This document shows positions 5,841-10,392 of a DNA stretch of 10,392 nucleotides, piece after piece. Position 1 is the stretch's first letter; every line of letters starts with the position of its first letter. The notes beneath the pieces were generated by a model. That model was given only the letters and a program-made list of their open reading frames with translations, was not told the origin of the DNA and ran no database searches. Source of the DNA: Bacteroidota bacterium (GTDB taxonomy: Bacteria; Bacteroidota; Bacteroidia; Flavobacteriales; Flavobacteriaceae); assembly GCA_022601215.1 (NCBI GenBank), contig JAHZIZ010000029.1, positions 1 through 10,392 on the forward strand, given 5' to 3'. Made by a program: the position numbers and the translations under genes.

Positions 5841-7580
5841 ATGAAATTAGCTTTTACCTTCATTTTTCTTATTAGTACATTAACCTATTCTCAAGTAGGA
5901 ATTGGCACTACTACCCCAGAAGGCGCATTCGATATTGTTTCACCCAATATGGGAATGGTACTTCCTAGAGTTAGTGCAATAGAAAATGTTGTACAACCCA
6001 ATGGTTCGACTGCAGCAAATGGAACTGTGGTATATGATATTTCTAGAGAAAAAGTGTGTCACAGGGTACAAAACACTTGGATATGCACAGGAATTGACAG
6101 TAATGGAAACTCCCAAACCCAGGTTACCCTTACCCCACCCACGGTAATAGCCACATACATAAAAGCATCCAATACGGATATTGCGGATAATTTTGGGCAG
6201 AGTGTTGCTTTAAGTGCCGATGGCAATTATTTGGCGATAGGGACCTTTTTTGAAGATTCCGTCTCAGGAGGGATTAACGGAAACCAAAGTAACAATAGCG
6301 CAACCAACTCTGGCGCCGTCTACTTATTTGTTAAAAGTGGCACAACATGGATTCAACAAGCCTATATCAAACCCTTTTTTCCAAATGTAAGTGATCATTT
6401 TGGTGAGGTTGTAGCTCTGTCCGAAGATGGTAGCAGACTTGTGGTAGGTGCACCTTTAGAGGATGGCGGAAGTATAGGTGTAAATGGAAATCAATTTGAC
6501 AACAGTGTCCAAAACGCTGGAGCTGCATTTGTGTATAGACGTACCGGAGTTAACTGGATACAAGAGGCCTACTTAAAATCGTTTGCTGTCGATATTGATG
6601 ATGTGTTTGGCAATGCCGTAGCTATAAGCAATGACGGTAGCGTTATTGCAGTAGGAGCAAGGCAAGAAGACAGTAATGCCATCGGTGTTGACGGGGATTT
6701 TACCAACAATGATACTACTACTTTGGACTCTGGTGCTGTATATACTTATACTCGATCAGGAACTAACTGGAATACCCAGTCTTACTTTAAAGCGGTCGAT
6801 ACGCAATACAGCACTATTTTCGGATTTAAGATCGCATTGGGTGGTGATGGAAATTTGCTAGTAGTTAGCTCACCCGGAGAAAGAAGTGATAGTACAGGAA
6901 TCAATGGGGATCCATATAACAATAATGCTTTAAGCTCTGGAGCAGTGTATGTATTCAGAAACCAAGGAGGTTGGGCTCAAGAAGCCTTTATCAAAGCAAG
7001 TAATACAGAAGCTAGTGATTTCTTTGGAGCAAGTGTCGCATTGAGTAACGACGGCAACAAATTACTTGTGGGGGCAGAAGGAGAATCAAGTAATGCCACT
7101 GGTCTTGATGGCGATCAATCCAACAACGGTGCTTCCACATCTGGCGCAGCCTACCTTTTTTCGCATGATGGAAATCAATGGAGCCAGATAAACTATATAA
7201 AAGCAAGTAACACAAGAGCAGGTCATCGTTTCGGGAAAACTGCAGAACTAAGTGGCTCTGGAACAAGAATTATCATAGGTACTACTGAAGAAAATAGCGG
7301 TAGTACAGGAATTAATGGCAATGAAAATAACACCAGCACCTTTAGGGCAGGAGCTGCTTATATATTTGATAAAGAAAATGGGGTTTGGGGTCAAACAGCT
7401 TACGTAAAATCAAGCAATACAGAAGCTAGCGATGTTTTCGGACATGCCATAGCAACCACGGCTATTGGCGATACTGTTGTTATTTCTGCCCCGGGAGAAG
7501 ACAGTAATGCCACTGGCATCAATGGTGACCAAGCCAATAATGGAGCCCAAGACTCAGGAGCCGTCTATATCATCAAATAA
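5841..7580 (+). CDS. Exported FG-GAP repeat protein, predicted seven-bladed beta-propeller
   Basis: This protein has 579 aa. It begins with a signal peptide (cleavage probably between S17 and Q18) and then the module QVGIGTTTPEGAFDI...PR...GTVVYDI...W, common at the N-terminus of exported Bacteroidota proteins. From residue 106 to the end there are seven repeats of 68-71 residues of the FG-GAP_2 kind: Y-I-K-A-S-N-T...D.FG..VALS.DG..L.VGA..E.S...G.NG...N....SGA.Y.F...W.Q. The seventh repeat ends at GAVYIIK and lacks the closing W.Q strand. The strand before repeat 1 (VIATYIKAS) could complete it, as in ring closure of propellers. The Asp/Asn/Gly-rich loops resemble metal-binding loops of integrin-like propellers. 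No type IX sorting domain follows. It is divergent from the kinase operon and preceded by a related operator, so it is a likely regulated surface or periplasmic target. The ligand is unknown. Confidence 0.9.
   Translation: MKLAFTFIFLISTLTYSQVGIGTTTPEGAFDIVSPNMGMVLPRVSAIENVVQPNGSTAANGTVVYDISREKVCHRVQNTWICTGIDSNGNSQTQVTLTPPTVIATYIKASNTDIADNFGQSVALSADGNYLAIGTFFEDSVSGGINGNQSNNSATNSGAVYLFVKSGTTWIQQAYIKPFFPNVSDHFGEVVALSEDGSRLVVGAPLEDGGSIGVNGNQFDNSVQNAGAAFVYRRTGVNWIQEAYLKSFAVDIDDVFGNAVAISNDGSVIAVGARQEDSNAIGVDGDFTNNDTTTLDSGAVYTYTRSGTNWNTQSYFKAVDTQYSTIFGFKIALGGDGNLLVVSSPGERSDSTGINGDPYNNNALSSGAVYVFRNQGGWAQEAFIKASNTEASDFFGASVALSNDGNKLLVGAEGESSNATGLDGDQSNNGASTSGAAYLFSHDGNQWSQINYIKASNTRAGHRFGKTAELSGSGTRIIIGTTEENSGSTGINGNENNTSTFRAGAAYIFDKENGVWGQTAYVKSSNTEASDVFGHAIATTAIGDTVVISAPGEDSNATGINGDQANNGAQDSGAVYIIK
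6156..7577 (+). repeat. Seven in-frame tandem FG-GAP repeats
   Basis: Repeats begin at codons for Y106, Y175, Y244, Y315, F383, Y452 and Y521, a period of 204-213 bases. Similarity also shows at the DNA level: AATACAGAAGCTAGTGAT in repeat 5 recurs as AATACAGAAGCTAGCGAT in repeat 7, and AGTAATGCCACTGG occurs in both. Repeats 2 to 4 are more diverged. This suggests growth by internal duplication, with repeats 5 and 7 the most recently related. Confidence 0.85.
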
Positions 7581-7636
7581 TATAATCAACAAAGAGTTTC
7601 TAAAATAGTAGTATTTTTAACCTCAAAATAACAGCT

Positions 7637-7762
7637 ATGGAAATACTCAATTTTTTAGGTGGAAACAGCATGTTTATGCTCTTGGGCTTATTCGTGGTTT
7701 TACTTGTTTTGTACAAGAAATTCAAAACGCGTAGATATCATCGTACTTCAAAAAAGAAATAA
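7637..7762 (+). CDS. Small single-pass membrane protein (41 aa)
   Basis: An ATG at 7637 opens a 41-residue frame ending in TAA at 7760-7762, two bases before the queD start. The product has a short N-terminal segment (MEILNFLGGNS), one strongly hydrophobic stretch of about 15-17 residues starting MFMLLGLFVVLL, and a very basic tail (KKFKTRRYHRTSKKK). By the positive-inside rule the tail would be cytoplasmic. The close spacing suggests co-transcription with queD. I do not recognise a family. The hydrophobic-plus-basic composition in one frame makes it unlikely to be chance, but no homology is available to confirm it. Confidence 0.65.
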   Translation: MEILNFLGGNSMFMLLGLFVVLLVLYKKFKTRRYHRTSKKK

Positions 7763-7764
7763 AC

Positions 7765-8217
7765 ATGAGCCAGATACGCATCACCAAACAATTTTCATTT
7801 GAAACTGGGCACGCCTTGTATGGCTATGATGGAAAATGCCGAAATGTTCACGGACATAGCTACAAGCTATCTGTAACAGTGGTGGGAACTCCAATTTCGG
7901 AAACTTCTCATGTGAAATATGGAATGGTAATCGACTTTAGTGATCTCAAAAAAATTGTGAAAAACGAAATTGTAGATGTGTTTGACCACGCCACGGTTTT
8001 CAATAAAAACACACCGCATGTTGAATTGGCAAAAGAGCTCAGTGACCGGGGGCACAACGTACTTTTAGTAGACTACCAACCCACCAGTGAGATGATGGTG
8101 ATCGATTTCGCAGAAAAAATAAAAACACACCTCCCTAGTAATATCCAATTACATTCTTTAAAACTCCAAGAGACAGAAAGTAGCTATGCACAGTGGTTTG
8201 CAAGTGACAACCTTTAA
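7765..8217 (+). CDS. queD: 6-carboxy-5,6,7,8-tetrahydropterin synthase (QueD family)
   Basis: QueD converts 7,8-dihydroneopterin triphosphate to 6-carboxytetrahydropterin, the second step from GTP to the 7-deazaguanine precursor of queuosine, in the cytoplasm. The 150-aa protein carries the zinc ligands H16, H29 and H31, the catalytic Cys25 in the spacing CxxxHGH that marks QueD rather than the longer spacing of eukaryotic-type 6-pyruvoyl-tetrahydropterin synthase, and D74-H75 (FDHAT) of the catalytic triad. It also has conserved acidic residues in PTSEM (E109) and LQETESS (E136/E138), one of which should hold the pterin. Length and motif order are normal. It follows the small membrane protein gene by two bases. 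No other queuosine gene is in the window. Confidence 0.93.
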   Translation: MSQIRITKQFSFETGHALYGYDGKCRNVHGHSYKLSVTVVGTPISETSHVKYGMVIDFSDLKKIVKNEIVDVFDHATVFNKNTPHVELAKELSDRGHNVLLVDYQPTSEMMVIDFAEKIKTHLPSNIQLHSLKLQETESSYAQWFASDNL

Positions 8218-8247
8218 TACAGGGCTACCCCTCAAAAAAAGGGTCTC

Positions 8248-8269
8248 GCTATTTGTGCTACCCAATAGC
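8248..8269. other. Short inverted repeat in the queD-lpxH gap
   Basis: GCTATT (8248-8253) and AATAGC (8264-8269) can form a 6-bp stem with a 10-base loop. No T-run follows, so it is not a convincing terminator. The surrounding gap (8218-8340) holds nothing else I can support, apart from TATATTTA (8306-8313) and TATCTTTA (8329-8336), weak -7-like boxes that could serve lpxH. Confidence 0.3.
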
Positions 8270-8340
8270 TAACGACTACCACAAACGTAGCTTTCTACAA
8301 AGACATATATTTACAATAAGCAATTTCCTATCTTTACCTA

Positions 8341-9096
8341 ATGCAAATTCCAAAGGGCAAAAAAATATACTTCTCTAGTGATAATCACTTAGGAGCTCCT
8401 ACCAAAGAAGCAAGCCGTCCGCGTGAACTTAAATTTGTACGATGGCTAGACGAAATAAAAGAAGATGCAGCAGCTATTTTTCTACTTGGCGATTTATTCG
8501 ATTTTTGGTTCGAATATAAAACAGTAGTTCCGAAGGGTTTCGTTCGAGTGCTAGGTAAGCTAGCAGAAATTAGCGACAGTGGTATCCCAATCCATTTTTT
8601 TGTAGGAAATCACGATCTCTGGATGCGCTCGTATTTTGAAGACGAACTCAACATTCCAACCTACCGTGATGTCAAGGAATTCACATTCAACGATAAAACT
8701 TTTTTACTAGGCCATGGGGATGGGAAAGGCCCTGGGGATAAAGGCTATAAACGCATGAAAAAAGTGTTTACAAATCCTTTTTTTAATTGGTCCTTTAGAT
8801 GGTTTCATCCAGAGCTAGGTATGCGGTTGGCACATTATCTGTCGGTAAAAAACAAGTTGATTTCTGGGGATGAAGATAAAAAACATCTAGGGGAAGAAAA
8901 TGAATGGCTTGCGCTATACGCCAGAAAAAAGCTTGAACAGAAACATTATGATTATTTTGTATTTGGGCATCGTCACCTACCTATGAAAATTGAAGTTGGA
9001 GAGAACAGCACCTATTTTAATCTTGGTGATTGGATTACCCATTTTACCTATGGAGTTTTTGACGGTAACGACTTCCAGTTAAAAGAATATAAATAA
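8341..9096 (+). CDS. lpxH: UDP-2,3-diacylglucosamine diphosphatase (LpxH type)
   Basis: LpxH removes UMP from UDP-2,3-diacylglucosamine to give lipid X, a step of lipid A synthesis at the inner face of the cytoplasmic membrane. The 251-aa protein is a calcineurin-like metallophosphoesterase with all five metal-binding motifs in order: SDNHLG (D14, H16), GDLFDFW (D51, D54), GNHD (N90, H91), GHGD (H125) and GHRH (H210, H212). The family's best-known members have GNRD at the third motif. The GNHD form here is the general phosphoesterase version and is found in LpxH-like proteins of Bacteroidota, so the exact substrate is inferred. Aromatic and basic residues in the 145-200 insert could form the lipid-binding lid. 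The start at 8341 leaves little N-terminal extension and no signal peptide, as expected for a cytoplasmic enzyme. Confidence 0.88.
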   Translation: MQIPKGKKIYFSSDNHLGAPTKEASRPRELKFVRWLDEIKEDAAAIFLLGDLFDFWFEYKTVVPKGFVRVLGKLAEISDSGIPIHFFVGNHDLWMRSYFEDELNIPTYRDVKEFTFNDKTFLLGHGDGKGPGDKGYKRMKKVFTNPFFNWSFRWFHPELGMRLAHYLSVKNKLISGDEDKKHLGEENEWLALYARKKLEQKHYDYFVFGHRHLPMKIEVGENSTYFNLGDWITHFTYGVFDGNDFQLKEYK

Positions 9097-9102
9097 CGTT
9101 AC

Positions 9103-9124
9103 GGGCTCTCATTGTAAAGAGCTC
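9103..9124 (+). terminator. Possible terminator after lpxH
   Basis: GGGCTCT (9103-9109) pairs with AGAGCTC (9118-9124), seven pairs including one G-U, around an 8-base loop. The T-rich tract after it is broken (AATATATATTTCTCTTGTTTT), so termination may be inefficient. It lies six bases after the lpxH stop and before the hydrolase gene. Confidence 0.4.
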
Positions 9125-9188
9125 AATATATATTTCTCTTGTTTTAGTGTTACTTTCTTACAGATCCTAAATTTCAACTATTTCGCAA

Positions 9189-10040
9189 ATGAATGATATG
9201 ACATACACTCATTTTAGACAACAGCAAGAATCATTTAATACTACAGACGGAACGATTAAGTATATCGATAAAGGCGAAGGAAATGTTATTCTTCTTTTAC
9301 ATGGTGTACCTACTTCCGGATGGCTGTATCGTCATATGATTGATTCTCTGGCGCAACATCACAGGATAATTGTACCTGATATGTTAGGTTTTGGCAGCAG
9401 TGATTCACCCAATGGATATGACATCTATTCTGAACAAATGCACGCAGACAGACTACTGGAATTAATGAATCATTTACACGTGTCCTCGTGGACGCACGTC
9501 TTACACGACGCTGGTGGATTATGGACCTGGGAGTTGCTAAAGAAAGATCCCAAGCGCATCTCAAAATTAGTGGTTCTTAACACCCTTATCTATGAGGAAG
9601 GATTTCATCCCCCTATCCGATTTAAAAAAGGGCTTTTAGCAAAAATAGCCATGTGGTCCTACCGAAATGGCATTACAACTAATGCCATGCTCAAAGGACT
9701 CTTCAAAAGTGGCCTCGTAGAAAACAACCTAAGCAAAACAGATATTGAAGGGTACAAAACTCCATTAAAAGAAGGTAAAACTCACGGCATGTATTATTTC
9801 TTTACCCAAACTTGCAATGCATTACCTGACTATTCGGAAACGTTAAAAGATCTCCAAATCCCAGTAATGATAATTTGGGGGAAGCACGATACTTTTTTAA
9901 GAATAATACCACAAAAAGAAACTGTCATTTCAGATTTGAACATTTCAGAAGAAAACATTCATTTGTTGAAAGCCAAGCATTTTATTCAGGAAGAAAAACC
10001 AACGAAAATCTCTGAGCTTATTTTAACCTTTTTGGAGTAA
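9189..10040 (+). CDS. Alpha/beta hydrolase with aspartate nucleophile (haloalkane dehalogenase / epoxide hydrolase-like)
   Basis: This is a cytoplasmic alpha/beta-fold hydrolase of 283 aa. It has the oxyanion motif HGVPTSGWLYR (38-48), the motif DMLGFGSSD (64-72), the nucleophile elbow LHDAGG with Asp107, a cap region at about 135-215, the acid Asp234 (WGKHD) and the base His264 (KHFIQEEKP). An aspartate rather than serine nucleophile and the HFxQE signature place it near haloalkane dehalogenases and epoxide hydrolases. However, the two residues that stabilise halide in dehalogenases are absent: the Asn/Glu after HG is Val40 and the Trp after the nucleophile is Ala108. Dehalogenation is therefore doubtful, and the substrate is unknown. 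The ATG at 9189 is used; an ATG at 9198 (Met4) is also possible. The gene converges on the next one with no spacer. Confidence 0.88.
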   Translation: MNDMTYTHFRQQQESFNTTDGTIKYIDKGEGNVILLLHGVPTSGWLYRHMIDSLAQHHRIIVPDMLGFGSSDSPNGYDIYSEQMHADRLLELMNHLHVSSWTHVLHDAGGLWTWELLKKDPKRISKLVVLNTLIYEEGFHPPIRFKKGLLAKIAMWSYRNGITTNAMLKGLFKSGLVENNLSKTDIEGYKTPLKEGKTHGMYYFFTQTCNALPDYSETLKDLQIPVMIIWGKHDTFLRIIPQKETVISDLNISEENIHLLKAKHFIQEEKPTKISELILTFLE

Positions 10041-10392
10041 TTATTGTAATAGATATTCCAGGGTAATGGCGTCCAATTTTCCATCCGGGAGCAAGCCATT
10101 TTTTGCTTCAAAATTCTGCAATGCACTAAATGTTTCGGTACTAAACAGCCCATCGTGCCTAATAGAATCTCCTTTGGAATTAAGAAGTCTTTGAATTTCA
10201 AATACCATGGCATTTTTCTCTCCTAGACGAAGTCCATTTGCCGCTGGGTTGGCATAAAAAGTCTTTTTAATGAGTATATTTTTCAAGGCCGTCCCAGTAA
10301 GTTCCTTTTCAACTAGCTCAGTGGTCTTAGGGTTTCTAATAAGGGATTCAAAATAAGCCACCTGAGCCTTTTTCTTGCCATATTCGACTACC
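10041..10392 (-). CDS. C-terminal part of a peptidoglycan-binding-domain protein, partial (runs off right edge)
   Basis: The minus-strand frame is open from the window's right edge to a TAA at 10043-10041, about 117 codons. No ATG lies in frame inside the window, only a GTG at 10361 that I do not take as the start because the frame continues upstream (VVEYGKKKAQVAYFES...). The last ~65 residues look like a PG_binding_1 domain: LRLGEKNAMVFEIQRLLNSKG, then DGLFSTETFSALQNFEAKNGLLPDGKLDAITLEYLL, with the typical helix-turn pattern and DG...F...T..AL..FQ-like core. Such domains attach proteins to cell wall and are often C-terminal in exported proteins. The rest of the protein and any catalytic domain are outside the window. 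Its stop codon abuts that of the convergent hydrolase gene. Confidence 0.75.
   Translation of the reverse strand, partial: VVEYGKKKAQVAYFESLIRNPKTTELVEKELTGTALKNILIKKTFYANPAANGLRLGEKNAMVFEIQRLLNSKGDSIRHDGLFSTETFSALQNFEAKNGLLPDGKLDAITLEYLLQ

Noticed and set aside
6156..7577. Regular repeats considered as a CRISPR array or satellite
   Set aside because: The period is about 207 bases, the repeats are in frame and diverged, and they match protein FG-GAP repeats.
7500..7580. Type IX secretion sorting domain at the end of the FG-GAP protein
   Set aside because: The protein ends within the seventh repeat (GAVYIIK), with no extra C-terminal domain.
8221..8269. Possible terminator or small RNA after queD (ACCC...GGGT and GCTATT...AATAGC pairings)
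   Set aside because: Stems are only 4-6 bp and no T-run follows. I kept only the inverted repeat as a low-confidence note.
9172..9189. TTTCAACTA and TTTCGCAAA before the hydrolase gene resemble the operator half-sites
   Set aside because: They are only 9 bp apart, not 21, have no partner at 21 bp, and no matching -7 box lies 30 bp downstream. They run into the start codon.
10359..10361. GTG as start codon of the peptidoglycan-binding protein
   Set aside because: The frame stays open upstream to the window edge and the product would begin in mid-helix without a signal peptide. A longer gene cut by the edge is more likely.

Overview
The window looks like chromosomal DNA from a member of the Bacteroidota, most likely the Flavobacteriaceae. 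The evidence is AT-rich sequence, signal peptides ending in A/S-Q, promoter -7 boxes of the TAnnTTTG kind, mostly weak or absent Shine-Dalgarno sequences, a sensor kinase with a periplasmic Reg_prop/Y_Y_Y propeller, and an N-terminal 'QVGIGTTTP' module typical of flavobacterial exported proteins. I see no mobile element, CRISPR array, tRNA or rRNA. No stretch longer than 300 bases lacks a gene.

Left part (1-5840): a signalling locus read mostly leftward. From right to left it holds a propeller-type LytS-like sensor histidine kinase (2713-5631), its LytTR response regulator (1921-2667), a small exported protein (1504-1824) and a long exported protein with a glycine-rich tail that runs off the left edge (1-1283). 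A divergent gene at 5841-7580 encodes an exported seven-repeat FG-GAP propeller protein.

The most interesting signal is in the intergenic DNA. Each of the four transcription starts of this locus is preceded by two 9-bp half-sites (TTTCRGMAR-like) in direct repeat exactly 21 bp apart. Each pair sits about 30 bp upstream of a -7-like box and points in the direction of transcription, and a canonical -33 TTG is missing. This is the layout expected for operators of a LytTR-type activator. I infer a self-contained, autoregulated module: the kinase/regulator pair controls its own operon and three neighbouring exported proteins.

Right part (7637-10392): ordinary housekeeping and metabolic genes without this motif. 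They are a 41-residue membrane protein directly followed by queD (queuosine/deazapurine pathway), lpxH (lipid A synthesis), an alpha/beta hydrolase with an aspartate nucleophile, and, convergent to it with abutting stop codons, the C-terminal end of a peptidoglycan-binding-domain protein that runs off the right edge.
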